64,000 nt of DNA from Spirosoma sp. KCTC 42546 (GTDB taxonomy: Bacteria; Bacteroidota; Bacteroidia; Cytophagales; Spirosomataceae). The DNA lies in contig NZ_CP041360.1 of assembly GCF_006965485.1 (NCBI RefSeq), positions 6,366,501-6,430,500 of the forward strand, read 5' to 3'. This document shows, piece by piece, positions 52,825 through 61,112 of the stretch. The position numbers were made by a program, and so were the translations under genes. The notes beneath the pieces were generated by a model. It was not told the origin of the DNA. It saw only the letters and a list, made by a program, of their open reading frames with translations, and ran no database searches. Every line of letters starts with the position of its first letter. The stretch's first letter is position 1.

Positions 52825-53925
52825 ATGACCAGCACCACGATCGATCCGCCAGAAACACTAAAGCTAACCCAGAAATCAGTGCTGAGAACAACCCTCAATC
52901 CGTGGTTGCTGCCTACGCTGATTGCCGTATTGGTGGTAACGGTTATCCTGTCGGTAGGGATTGGTGCCGTGCAGGTAACGCCCTATGAAATCGGGCTCAT
53001 TCTCCGCAAGGCGTTGGGAGAATCGGTGGACGTAGATGGGACGAAAGAGGCCATTCTGCTGGTCATTCGGTTGCCCCGCGTCTGTCTGGCTGTGCTGATC
53101 GGTGCAGGATTGGCCATCTCTGGAGCCGCTATCCAGGGGTTGTTCCGGAATCCCCTTGCCGACCCCGGTCTGATTGGGATTTCGGCAGGCGCTTCACTGG
53201 CCGCAGTCACAATGATTGTGCTGGAAGTGAAATTCTTCCAAACCCTCACGGGTGTGTTGGGCATGTATGCGTTGTCGGTGGTGGCGTTTGCGGGGGCCTG
53301 TGTAACGGCTTTTTTCGTGTACCGGATTGCCCGCATGGCGGGTAAAGACCTAATCACAACCATGTTGCTAACAGGTATTGCCATCAACGCACTGTCGGGC
53401 GCGTTAACCGGCATTATGACCTATCTGGCGACCGATGAACAACTTCGCAACATTACGTTCTGGAGTCTGGGTAGTCTGGGAGGGGCCAGCTGGACATCGG
53501 TACTGGGAATTTTACCCTTTACGGTTGTGGCGTTAGCGGGTATTCCACGCCTGGCAAAGTCCCTCAATCTGCTGGCTCTGGGCGAGAGTCAGGCCAGTAT
53601 GCTGGGGGTGAATTTAAAAAGCGTCAAACGACAGGTCATTATTTTCGCCACAATGGCCGTGGGTACATCGGTAGCGGTTGCGGGCATCATTGGTTTCGTT
53701 GGGTTGGTCATTCCGCACCTGATCCGGATGGGCGTCGGTTCCGACCACCGCCGGGTACTAACCGGCTCAGCTTTAGGTGGTGCCATCGTACTGACGTTAG
53801 CGGATTCGCTCGCCCGAACGCTGGTTGCCCCGGCAGAACTGCCCATTGGCATCTTGACTGCGCTGGTCGGAACACCCGTTTTCTTATGGATTTTGTTTCG
53901 GGACAGACGCAGGACAGGTGCTTAA
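52825..53925 (+). CDS. hmuU: Heme ABC transporter permease (FecCD family)
   Basis: 366 residues with about nine or ten membrane helices after a short cytoplasmic N-terminus. FecCD motifs: RLPRVCLAVLIGAGLAISGA (about 89-108), QGLFRNPLADPGLIGISAGAS, LLTGIAINALSGALTGIM, SLGGASWTSV, GFVGLVIPHLIRMGVGSDHR (coupling helix near 300). It forms the inner-membrane channel of the heme importer. The repeat at 53941-54072 separates it from its ATPase. Confidence 0.93.
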   Translation: MTSTTIDPPETLKLTQKSVLRTTLNPWLLPTLIAVLVVTVILSVGIGAVQVTPYEIGLILRKALGESVDVDGTKEAILLVIRLPRVCLAVLIGAGLAISGAAIQGLFRNPLADPGLIGISAGASLAAVTMIVLEVKFFQTLTGVLGMYALSVVAFAGACVTAFFVYRIARMAGKDLITTMLLTGIAINALSGALTGIMTYLATDEQLRNITFWSLGSLGGASWTSVLGILPFTVVALAGIPRLAKSLNLLALGESQASMLGVNLKSVKRQVIIFATMAVGTSVAVAGIIGFVGLVIPHLIRMGVGSDHRRVLTGSALGGAIVLTLADSLARTLVAPAELPIGILTALVGTPVFLWILFRDRRRTGA

Positions 53926-53940
53926 CTTATCATGACTCAC

Positions 53941-54072
53941 GTTCTCGCTTGGCTGTGCCGAGTGAGGACTATTAGTTCAAGGGCCTCTGGCCCGTGTGAT
54001 AAAAAATAATCTCTAAAACGGGCCAGAGGCCCTTGAACCAATACCCCTCACTCGGCACAGCCAAGCGAGAAC
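53941..54072. repeat. Second copy of the dispersed palindromic repeat family (inside the hmu operon)
   Basis: Arms 53941-53995 and 54018-54072 (55 bp, 3 mismatches), 22-nt AT-rich loop. The arm sequence is nearly the same as at 42368-42420: GTTCTCGCTTGGCT then GTGCCGAGTGAGG, and ending GGGCCTCTGGCC. Where the copy at 42368 has T paired with A in GGCTTTGCC, this one has G paired with C in GGCTGTGCC, so both arms changed together. The flanking GGACGTCC-type elements of the first copy are absent. It lies in the 186-bp gap between hmuU and hmuV. Confidence 0.93.
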
Positions 54073-54111
54073 ATAGAAGCACATAGGGAAGGCACTTAAC
54101 GTATCACGACT

Positions 54112-54909
54112 ATGCTAGAGGTCAACAATTTGTCGTATCGAATTCGGAATCGGAAACTGCTCGATGGGGTTTCGTTCCAGGCTAAACCGGGTGAATTGCT
54201 GGCCATCGTTGGGGCAAATGGCGCGGGGAAATCAACCTTGCTCAAGTTGTGCACCCGTGAACTAACGGCTTCGGAAGGTGGAATCCAGCTCTACAGCCGG
54301 GCGATTAATACATATTCCGAAAAAGAGCTTTCCCTGTTTCGGGCGGTATTGCCGCAACAGAACTCGGTGGTGTTTCCGTTTCTGGTCAGCGAGTTAGTCC
54401 TGATGGGTCGGTATCCTCATTTCGAGTTTCATCCGTCTGAACAGGATTATCTGATTGCCGAAATGGCGCTTAAAAAAGTGGGTATGTGGGCGTTTGCCAG
54501 CCGCATTTTCACGACCTTATCGGGTGGGGAACAACAGCGGGTACAATTGGCGCGGGTGCTGGCCCAAATCTGGGATGTGGAGCAGGGAATTCTATTTTTA
54601 GATGAACCCACCACCGGTCTCGATCTGCTGCATCAGCAGCAGATGCTGGAACTCGCCCGTGAATTCACCCAACGAGGCTTTTGCGTCGTCGTGATTTTGC
54701 ACGACCTGAATCTGGCCGCACAGTATGCCGATCAGATCATTATGCTACGGGCCGGTCAGGTGGAAGCCGCCGGGACACCCCGAGATGTTATCACGGAGGC
54801 CACAATTCTCCGCGTATTCAACTTGAAAGTATGGCTCCTTTCACATCCCGAAATGGACTGCCCTATGGTAGTCCCTCAACATCACCAATTCTCTGACAAT
54901 CAACTTTAA
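54112..54909 (+). CDS. hmuV: Heme ABC transporter ATP-binding protein
   Basis: 265 residues. Walker A GANGAGKST (34-42), Q-loop at PQQNSVVFPF, signature LSGGEQQRV (about 141-149), Walker B ILFLDEPTTG and H-loop VILHDLN are all intact. It energises HmuTU. It is 20 bp upstream of the HmuS gene. Confidence 0.95.
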   Translation: MLEVNNLSYRIRNRKLLDGVSFQAKPGELLAIVGANGAGKSTLLKLCTRELTASEGGIQLYSRAINTYSEKELSLFRAVLPQQNSVVFPFLVSELVLMGRYPHFEFHPSEQDYLIAEMALKKVGMWAFASRIFTTLSGGEQQRVQLARVLAQIWDVEQGILFLDEPTTGLDLLHQQQMLELAREFTQRGFCVVVILHDLNLAAQYADQIIMLRAGQVEAAGTPRDVITEATILRVFNLKVWLLSHPEMDCPMVVPQHHQFSDNQL

Positions 54910-54929
54910 CATTAACAGATCAATACGCC

Positions 54930-55955
54930 ATGACAACAACACAAAGTCTCAAAGAACGCTGGGCTGCGTTCAACCTGGAAAATCCAAAAACCAGAATCCG
55001 CGATGCGGCAAAACAACTGGGCGTCAGTGAAGCTGAACTCCTACAAACGCAGGTTGGCGAAACGGTGCAGCGACTGGACGGTGATTTTCGCGACTTACTG
55101 AAAGGGGTGACAACCCTGGGCCATGTGATGGCGCTGACCCGTAATGACAACATCGTTCACGAACGCAAGGGCGTCTACGAAAAAGTATCCTTCAACGATC
55201 AGACAGGACTCGTTCTCGGGCCAGACATTGATCTGCGCCTGTTTATGTCGCACTGGCATTTTGGGTTTGCAGTCGATGAAAACGGCCGGAAGAGCCTTCA
55301 GTTCTTTGATCTGGATGGCACCGCTGTGCATAAGATCTATCTGACGGATAAATCCGACACTGCTGCCTATGATGCCTTGGTTCAAAAATACCTGGCGGTT
55401 GACCAGACGAGCCCGATTGTTACGGTAGCCTACCCCGAAAAAGAAGCCGGTATATCCGACGCGGACGTTGACGTACAGGCATTTCAGGAAGCCTGGTTGG
55501 CGATGGAAGATACGCACCAGTTTTTCGGCCTTCTGCGCAAACACAAACTCGAACGGGAACAGGGACTTCGGCTGGCTCCTGAAGGGTACGCGCAGTTGAT
55601 ATCGGCAGAGCAACTACAAAAGCTATTCGAAACCGTGGCTGAACGGGCGCTCCCCATCATGATTTTTGCCTCAAGCCCAGGGTGCATTCAGATTCATACC
55701 GGGCCGGTTAAGAAGTTAGTCACCACAGGTCCCTGGTACAATGTACTAGACCCCGAGTTCAACATGCATTTGCGTTTAGATCAGGTTCACCATATCTGGG
55801 TAACCCGCAAACCAACGAAAGATGGTATCGTAACGGGACTCGATTTATTCGATAGCGAGGGCAACAATATTGCGTTAGTATTCGGGAAACGTAAACCGGG
55901 CGTTCCTGAACTAAAAGAGTGGCAGGAAGCTGTAAGCGAAGTGGTTAGCGCATAG
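54930..55955 (+). CDS. hmuS: HmuS/HemS-family hemin-degrading factor
   Basis: 341 residues, the usual size. Two HemS/ChuX-type repeats are visible: the first about 1-165 (RIRDAAKQLGVSEAELL, LKGVTTLGHVMALTRNDNIVHERKGVYE, LRLFMSHWHFGFAV), the second about 185-340 (IMIFASSPGCIQIHTGPVKKL, WYNVLDPEFNMHLRLDQVHHIWVTRKP). HemS-like proteins bind imported heme in the cytoplasm and release its iron. It closes the operon; a hairpin with a T-run follows 31 bp later. Confidence 0.93.
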   Translation: MTTTQSLKERWAAFNLENPKTRIRDAAKQLGVSEAELLQTQVGETVQRLDGDFRDLLKGVTTLGHVMALTRNDNIVHERKGVYEKVSFNDQTGLVLGPDIDLRLFMSHWHFGFAVDENGRKSLQFFDLDGTAVHKIYLTDKSDTAAYDALVQKYLAVDQTSPIVTVAYPEKEAGISDADVDVQAFQEAWLAMEDTHQFFGLLRKHKLEREQGLRLAPEGYAQLISAEQLQKLFETVAERALPIMIFASSPGCIQIHTGPVKKLVTTGPWYNVLDPEFNMHLRLDQVHHIWVTRKPTKDGIVTGLDLFDSEGNNIALVFGKRKPGVPELKEWQEAVSEVVSA

Positions 55956-55986
55956 CACACTCCCTGTATTTTGTGATGTTTTTGTG

Positions 55987-56014
55987 GTGTCAGATGCTTT
56001 CATCTGACACTTTT
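55987..56014 (+). terminator. Terminator of the heme operon
   Basis: Perfect 10-bp stem GTGTCAGATG / CATCTGACAC, 4-nt loop CTTT, then TTTT (56011-56014). Placed 31 bp after hmuS. Confidence 0.75.
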
Positions 56015-56018
56015 AGGT

Positions 56019-56051
56019 TTCTCAAAACCTACTAACACTAGGTTTTGAGAA
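56019..56051. repeat. Second hairpin of the convergent gap
   Basis: Perfect 13-bp arms TTCTCAAAACCTA (56019-56031) and complement (56039-56051), 7-nt loop. It may add to termination from either side. Confidence 0.75.
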
Positions 56052-56090
56052 TCGCAACCGGTACGCCGGGGCGGGCGAACCGTCCTAAGT

Positions 56091-56116
56091 TGTCGGTTAT
56101 CAGTAACCGACATCAC
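56091..56116. repeat. Third hairpin, TGTCGGTTA type
   Basis: TGTCGGTTA / TAACCGACA, 4-nt loop, followed by TCAC as in the element at 31808-31837. It lies 16 bp from the end of the minus-strand gene at 56132 and may help to end that transcript. Confidence 0.7.
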
Positions 56117-56131
56117 GGCATGCTATATCGG

Positions 56132-56347
56132 TTACCGAACTCGCTCCTTTTTAGGGCCCGTTGGTTTGATCACAAACCGGGCAATTACAAGGAGTGGAAT
56201 ACCGAGGGTGAGCCAGGAAAGCGCATCCCAACTACCGTCGCCGACCAGGGCCGATATAAGCCCGACGAGGCTGCTGATTCCCAGTAAAATAGGTATTGTC
56301 CAGGTATGTCCGAATGGCTTAGTCACGGTAGTCTCCCTCCTGGGCAT
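56132..56347 (-). CDS. Small two-span membrane protein of the siderophore cluster
   Basis: 71 residues from ATG 56347, or 64 from a GTG at 56326 that overlaps the PepSY stop codon (GTGACTAA); the second start gives the tighter coupling and cannot be excluded. Two hydrophobic helices (TWTIPILLGISSLVGLISAL and ALSWLTLGIPLLVIARFVI) and a basic tail (KPTGPKKERVR). Small proteins like this often follow PepSY genes in iron clusters; the function is unknown. Confidence 0.65.
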   Translation of the reverse strand: MPRRETTVTKPFGHTWTIPILLGISSLVGLISALVGDGSWDALSWLTLGIPLLVIARFVIKPTGPKKERVR

Positions 56348-57530
56348 TTAGGGTTAAAATTTCGGTTTCCTCCAACTGCTGACTGGTTTTAGCCGTTTTG
56401 GTTTTCTCCATACGCGCCATCTGCGCTTTGGTGGCTTTGTTTCGGGCAAACCACAAATACAGCCCACTGATCAGGACCACAATCGTGATGATATCGAATA
56501 TAGCCCAGATGATTTTCAGGGGCAGTCCGCCGTAATCGCCGAAGTGCAGCGGTTGCGAAAGAAATACGGCATTGACGTACCAGGGCATACTTCGCATATC
56601 GGTTAATTTGCCCGTTTTAGCGTCAATCAGAGCCGGTTTAGCCAGCCGTTCGGTTAGGGGTGTGCTCCCTTTCATAAAAACGGCGTAGTGGTGCTGACTG
56701 GAATATAAGGTGCCCGGATAGGCCACAAACGAGGGTTCCATATCGGGAGCGGCTTGCTGGGCCACCTTAAGCGCCTGATCGAGCGGGCTCAATTTACCTT
56801 CTAACGGAGCGGCATCTTTGTAGGGAGCGACCATCTCGGCGAGTTGCCCCTGCTGCCATAGTCCCTGTACCACTTCGGCCAGGGTGTTTACTACCCCCGT
56901 GAAGCCAACAACCGTGGCCCAGACGACTGTTACCACGCCAAGCAGGTTATGCAAATCGAGCCACTTCAGCCGGGTTGATTTTTCAGTGCGGACCATCCCG
57001 AAATTAAACCGACGCATGATCGGACTGTAGAGCATGAGTCCAGACACAATCGCGACCACAAACAAAAGCCCCATCAGACCAAGAAATAGCTCCCCCTTGA
57101 GCCCCATGAACATATTGATGTGCAGTTGCAGCATCACGTACATAAAGCCTTCCTGCAACTTGGGCACCTCCAATACGCGAGCCGTCCGGTTATCAAAAAT
57201 CACCAGCTTATAGTTATCCGCCGGAGCGGTCATCGAATCCGACAACGTAAAAGTGGTGGTATTGGGCTCGTGCTCGTCCCAGTACACAAAGCGGATAACA
57301 TTTTTTGGAAATTTCTGACGAACCGTTTCCGCCAGTCGCTCCAGTGGTACAGATGGCGTTCCCGCGGGCATGGCTGGAGCCAGCGGGGGCTTGCCTTCCA
57401 GCCGCTCAATCTCTTCCGTAAAAATTAGCGGCAAGCCTGTCAGGCAGAGCATGAGCAGGAACGCCGTGCAGATCAGACTTGTCCATTTGTGGATTTGAAA
57501 CCAGGTTTTGACTTGTTTGGCGGTACTCAT
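56319..57530 (-). CDS. PepSY-associated transmembrane protein (iron reductase-like context)
   Basis: 403 residues. Membrane helices near residues 18-35, 145-175, 195-220 and 350-375 with a large periplasmic part between, as in PepSY_TM proteins: KTWFQIHKWTSLICTAFLLMLCLTGLPLIFTEE, LHINMFMGLKGELFLGLMGL, LKWLDLHNLLGVVTVVWATVVGFTGVVN, QPLHFGDYGGLPLKIIWAIFDI. His residues within the helices recur as in heme-coordinating relatives. Members are thought to help reduce or release iron from siderophores. It follows the siderophore receptor (68-bp gap with a hairpin). Confidence 0.85.
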   Translation of the reverse strand: MSTAKQVKTWFQIHKWTSLICTAFLLMLCLTGLPLIFTEEIERLEGKPPLAPAMPAGTPSVPLERLAETVRQKFPKNVIRFVYWDEHEPNTTTFTLSDSMTAPADNYKLVIFDNRTARVLEVPKLQEGFMYVMLQLHINMFMGLKGELFLGLMGLLFVVAIVSGLMLYSPIMRRFNFGMVRTEKSTRLKWLDLHNLLGVVTVVWATVVGFTGVVNTLAEVVQGLWQQGQLAEMVAPYKDAAPLEGKLSPLDQALKVAQQAAPDMEPSFVAYPGTLYSSQHHYAVFMKGSTPLTERLAKPALIDAKTGKLTDMRSMPWYVNAVFLSQPLHFGDYGGLPLKIIWAIFDIITIVVLISGLYLWFARNKATKAQMARMEKTKTAKTSQQLEETEILTLNAQEGDYRD

Positions 57531-57564
57531 ACTGACAGGTGATATAGGCTAAACGAACGAATTA

Positions 57565-57592
57565 AGCCCCCGGCATGTGCTTACCGGGGGCT
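57565..57592. terminator. GC-rich hairpin between siderophore receptor and PepSY genes
   Basis: AGCCCCCGG (57565-57573) / CCGGGGGCT (57584-57592), 10-nt loop. On the minus strand it is followed by TTAATTCG, a weak T-run, so it may act as an attenuator that lowers PepSY expression relative to the receptor. Confidence 0.6.
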
Positions 57593-57598
57593 ACTTTT

Positions 57599-60028
57599 CT
57601 AGAATTTATACGCAACACTGCCCACAAAGCTCCGCAGTTTCTGCGCGTTCATGGTGGTATAGCCAATCCAGTAGTGCTGGTTGGTCAGGTTATCTACTTT
57701 AGCCGCCAGCCGGAATTTCCGTCGGTCGTAAAAGGCCGATGCATTCAGAACGGTATACGCAGGCAGGATGAATTCACCTAAACTGACACTATTCTGAATC
57801 TTGTTGTCGCTGGCGTAGTTACCACCAAACCCAAAACCAAGGCCTTTGACCAGGTAATCCGGCAATCGGTAGCTGAGCCACAGGTTCGCCCGTACCGGCG
57901 AGGAAGCCGTACTTGGCCGGCGACCATTCACATCCGCGTCTGCATTGGTCAGCTTCGAATCGTTGTAGGAAAAACCGGCTACGACATTGAAACCGGTAAA
58001 CGGATTGGCAATAACGTCCACCTCAACTCCACGGCTCAACTGAGTCCCATCCTGTGTCTGCGCAAAACGAGCGGCTGCCAGTGGATTAGGATCGGTGCGG
58101 AGCAGGTTCTTCACCTGAATATCATAATAGCTGACAGTTGTGCTCAGTCGCCCACCGAAAGCATTCAGTTTCACCCCCGCTTCGAACTGGTTGGCCTGTT
58201 CAAGCTTGGCGAATCGTTGCGTCAGGCTATCGACTGCCGTTACGTCGTAGGCATTGTAAATACCCTGGTTATTGAAACTGTTCTGGTAGTTCGCGAAGAC
58301 TGACACCTTGTCTTTAATCGGTTGATACACCAGACCCAATTTGGGCGAGAACGCCGTTTGGTTATAGCCAGCCACTTCGGAACCAACCAGGCCGCCCTTA
58401 TTATGGAAATCATCGACCCGTAAAGCGGCCAGGATGCTGAGTTTGTCGGTCAGGTTCAGCACGTCGGAAACAAAGGCGCTATAGGTATCCCGAATTCCGG
58501 TAAGGGGATAATTAAAATCAGGGGCTTTGCTGGCATACAGAGCGGCCATAGCTGCCCCGTTGAATTTGCTGTAATCGTATCCCGTTGTAAGGGGCACCGT
58601 ATCGTAGGTACTGCCGTAGAACAACTGGTTCGCGTTAGTGTGCAGGTAATCCAGGCCCACAACGATCCGGTTACGCAGGCCACCCAGTTGGAAATCGCCG
58701 TTGAACAGTTGCTGAACTTCGAACACATCGTTGGTACTGTTCCGGGTCGATTGATCGGCGCGTACGAGTAGGTTTGACCCTAACGTCTTTCCATCCGGAA
58801 TGATGTAGAAGTAAGGGCCATTCCCGTTCGAGTAGCTGTGACTCGAACTGAAATTAGTCGATGACGTAAATGAAGGTGAGATACGGTAGTTGACCTGACC
58901 AAACAGGTTCGTACTGCGTGACTTCTGCGATAGACCGCTACCCATGTAGGAGTTGCGGTAATCGACGTTCAACTGATCGGCACGGGTAGCACCGAGCGTA
59001 TAGCCGGGCACATAGAAAAAGAAATTCTGCTCAACCACATTCTCGATCCGATAAATCTCGGCATCGAGCAAAATCGACAACCGCTCGGTGGGTTTAATTA
59101 ACAAACTGGGGGCCAGCGCAAAACTCTTATTGAAGCCTTCGGTCTGAAACGTTCCTTCGTGACTGGCGGCTGAGTTAAGGCGCAGGAGTATGTTACGGCT
59201 TTTGTTGAGGGGCGCATTCACATCCACGCTCACCCGCTGGAAATCGTAGTTACCACCCGAAACGGCGACTTCGCCCCCGAATGTTTCATAGGGCTTCTTG
59301 GTCACCCGATTGACCAGGCCACCGTAGGAGGTTAACGCACTTCCGAACAAGGTCGCCGAAGGGCCTTTGATCACTTCTAGTTTTTCCAGATTGACGGCGT
59401 CGATACTGCTCGTGACGTTTCCGGCTAATCCATTGCGAAGCTGGCTTTGCACGTAGAACCCACGGGTGTTGTAATACGCGCCACCATCGCCGGAACGGCC
59501 CGTAGCGTTCCACATCTTCTGTAGACCAGGCGCATTTCGCATGGCATCATCCACCGTAAAAATGACCTGTTCGGTCAGCAATTCCTTGCCAATCGTATTG
59601 TATACCTGCGGATTTTCCAGGTTTTTTAAGGGCATCTTGGAAACATAGTCGCTGGACGACCGCGAAAAGCGGTTCGTGCGGCTGCCGTTTACGATCACCT
59701 CATTCAACTGAGCGGCATTTTCCTGTAAGGTAAAATCGATCGTTATCGGTTGTGCATCCTGTACCGTAACGGTTTGTTCGGTCGTTTTCAGACCCACCGC
59801 CGACACCTGAATCTGATAGGTACCTACTTTAATGTGGCTGATCGTAAAATCACCTTTGGCATTGGTGACGGCTCCTTGTCCTTTTCCTTTCAGGCTGACC
59901 GTAACAGCCTCCGCCGGATTCCCATCCGAGGTTTGTACATGGCCCCGAATAATTGCCGTTTGTTGAGCCAGAGCGGGCAATGTGGTTAACAAAAATAGGA
60001 GTCTAAGTAGAGATTTCGTTGTATTCAT
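57599..60028 (-). CDS. TonB-dependent siderophore receptor
   Basis: 809 residues from ATG 60028 (signal peptide MNTTKSLLRLLFLLTTLPALAQ); an in-frame start at 60067 would precede it by 13 residues. A carboxypeptidase-regulatory-like domain (about 25-110) leads to a plug of the FhuA/FcuA type (VFTVDDAMRNAPGLQKMWNATGRSGDGGAYYNTRGF, LEVIKGPSATLFGSALTSYGGLVNRVTKKP). The barrel ends FVGSVAYKF. It likely imports a ferric siderophore. A Fur-like box lies 14 bp upstream of the start codon. The PepSY and small membrane genes follow in the same direction. Confidence 0.9.
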   Translation of the reverse strand: MNTTKSLLRLLFLLTTLPALAQQTAIIRGHVQTSDGNPAEAVTVSLKGKGQGAVTNAKGDFTISHIKVGTYQIQVSAVGLKTTEQTVTVQDAQPITIDFTLQENAAQLNEVIVNGSRTNRFSRSSSDYVSKMPLKNLENPQVYNTIGKELLTEQVIFTVDDAMRNAPGLQKMWNATGRSGDGGAYYNTRGFYVQSQLRNGLAGNVTSSIDAVNLEKLEVIKGPSATLFGSALTSYGGLVNRVTKKPYETFGGEVAVSGGNYDFQRVSVDVNAPLNKSRNILLRLNSAASHEGTFQTEGFNKSFALAPSLLIKPTERLSILLDAEIYRIENVVEQNFFFYVPGYTLGATRADQLNVDYRNSYMGSGLSQKSRSTNLFGQVNYRISPSFTSSTNFSSSHSYSNGNGPYFYIIPDGKTLGSNLLVRADQSTRNSTNDVFEVQQLFNGDFQLGGLRNRIVVGLDYLHTNANQLFYGSTYDTVPLTTGYDYSKFNGAAMAALYASKAPDFNYPLTGIRDTYSAFVSDVLNLTDKLSILAALRVDDFHNKGGLVGSEVAGYNQTAFSPKLGLVYQPIKDKVSVFANYQNSFNNQGIYNAYDVTAVDSLTQRFAKLEQANQFEAGVKLNAFGGRLSTTVSYYDIQVKNLLRTDPNPLAAARFAQTQDGTQLSRGVEVDVIANPFTGFNVVAGFSYNDSKLTNADADVNGRRPSTASSPVRANLWLSYRLPDYLVKGLGFGFGGNYASDNKIQNSVSLGEFILPAYTVLNASAFYDRRKFRLAAKVDNLTNQHYWIGYTTMNAQKLRSFVGSVAYKF

Positions 60029-60041
60029 TTGCACTAAACTA

Positions 60042-60058
60042 TTTAGATTTATTCTAAA
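60042..60058. promoter_or_regulatory. Fur-like box 4, at the siderophore receptor start
   Basis: TTTAGAT-TTA-TTCTAAA, 6 of 7 positions paired and nearly the same as box 1. It lies 14 bp upstream of the receptor ATG, where it would block initiation or early elongation. A half site (AATTCTAAATAA) is at 60108-60119. Confidence 0.65.
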
Positions 60059-60112
60059 GAGTTGCAAAAGAACAACAGAATCCGATCAGATAAAAATTAT
60101 TTTTATTAATTC

Positions 60113-60150
60113 TAAATAAAAACCCTTCCATATCTACCTAAATGGAAGGG
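60113..60150 (-). terminator. Terminator downstream of the FHA gene
   Basis: On the minus strand CCCTTCCAT (60150-60142) pairs perfectly with its complement (60131-60123), followed by a T-rich run (TTTTTATTT). It also shields the siderophore promoter from read-through. Confidence 0.7.
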
Positions 60151-60158
60151 CAATTGCT

Positions 60159-60227
60159 GTAGTACCGACCGGGACGGTCGGGCGTGTATACAACGGCTTC
60201 CCATCCGACTGGGACGGTCGGTGCTAC
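60159..60227. repeat. Inverted repeat built from CCGACYGGGACGGTCGG units
   Basis: Outer arms GTAGTACCGACCG (from 60159) and CGGTCGGTGCTAC (to 60227) pair with one mismatch. In addition the unit CCGACYGGGACGGTCGG occurs twice in direct orientation (60165-60181 and 60205-60221), and each unit is itself a near palindrome. It sits just after the FHA gene's stop. Confidence 0.8.
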
Positions 60228-60239
60228 AAAAAATCAATC

Positions 60240-61097
60240 TTAGAGCAGCTCAAACAACAGCATCACTTCGCCCCCCAACTCAATCTGGTCTCCGCTTTGG
60301 AGTGGGTAGCTCATACCCGCAATATCAGCCCGCTCCATCGTATCGTTCGGATGGATGAGTTTCGTTTTATTGCCTCCGGCGGGTAGTCCGCCCGGGTCGA
60401 CAAGGAGGGCGTACCGTCTTTGAACCATATCATAGCGGATCGTTGCATGCGCCCGGCTCACAGCGCCATTGCCAGCCCCTTTTTGAGAGTCGAAACCAGG
60501 ATCATCGTCATTCAATAGGACAATATCGTTGGTCCGAACCCGTCCCGATGCCGTTTGAGTCGTATGCCCGCGACCGATGCAGAAGGTGGTCTGTTGAGCT
60601 GAATCGAGGATATACTCAGTCTGCTCCATCTGGCCGACCAGGGCAACGATTCTGGCTAAACGTGGTGAACTTTCCGGCTTCGACTTATCGACGACGACCA
60701 GCCCCAAACTCCCTTCCCGATAGGTGCTTTCGGGCAAGTCGTCCGTAAAAAAGGCATAGTCGAACTGCCAGTTTTTAGGAAGCGTAATGTAATTATCGGC
60801 CAGTTGGCGACTTAGTTCAGCCTGAAACTTCCCCGGCTGATTTGTCCATAAAGCGACCCGGTACAACTCTTCGTCCTCAGGGCTGGTGCCTAAAATAGAC
60901 AACCGAAGTCCCACAGGCGCGGTATCCGGCTCATTCTGATAAGCCCGAAGCTTACTCACCACAAACCGTATGACCTGTTCCCGCAGCTGAGCAGCGGGCG
61001 GAGGACCGGTTGGGGTTGGGGTAACAGGAGATGACTCACTGCGTTCATTCGCAGGCGTAAACCCAAATAAGTTCTTGACCTTTTCTAATAAGCTCAT
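60240..61097 (-). CDS. FHA-domain protein
   Basis: 285 residues, cytoplasmic (no signal peptide). The C-terminal part (about 175-285) is an FHA domain: FCIGRGHTTQT with the GR motif, NDIVLLNDDD, the phosphothreonine-binding block SRAHATIRYD, and a final SGDQIELGGEVMLLFELL. The N-terminal 160 residues resemble the N-terminal part of FhaA-like or DUF3662-type proteins in size but were not firmly identified. FHA domains read Ser/Thr phosphorylation; next to a RodA-PBP fusion this hints at kinase control of wall synthesis, as in the actinobacterial fhaA/fhaB-pstP-rodA-pbpA cluster (inference). Confidence 0.8.
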   Translation of the reverse strand: MSLLEKVKNLFGFTPANERSESSPVTPTPTGPPPAAQLREQVIRFVVSKLRAYQNEPDTAPVGLRLSILGTSPEDEELYRVALWTNQPGKFQAELSRQLADNYITLPKNWQFDYAFFTDDLPESTYREGSLGLVVVDKSKPESSPRLARIVALVGQMEQTEYILDSAQQTTFCIGRGHTTQTASGRVRTNDIVLLNDDDPGFDSQKGAGNGAVSRAHATIRYDMVQRRYALLVDPGGLPAGGNKTKLIHPNDTMERADIAGMSYPLQSGDQIELGGEVMLLFELL

Positions 61098-61112
61098 GGT
61101 AAGTTGGTTTAA

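Noticed and set aside
53941..54072. Palindrome read as a terminator splitting the hmu operon
   Set aside because: No T-run follows either arm, and the same family occurs in another context, so a dispersed element fits better. Partial termination is not excluded.
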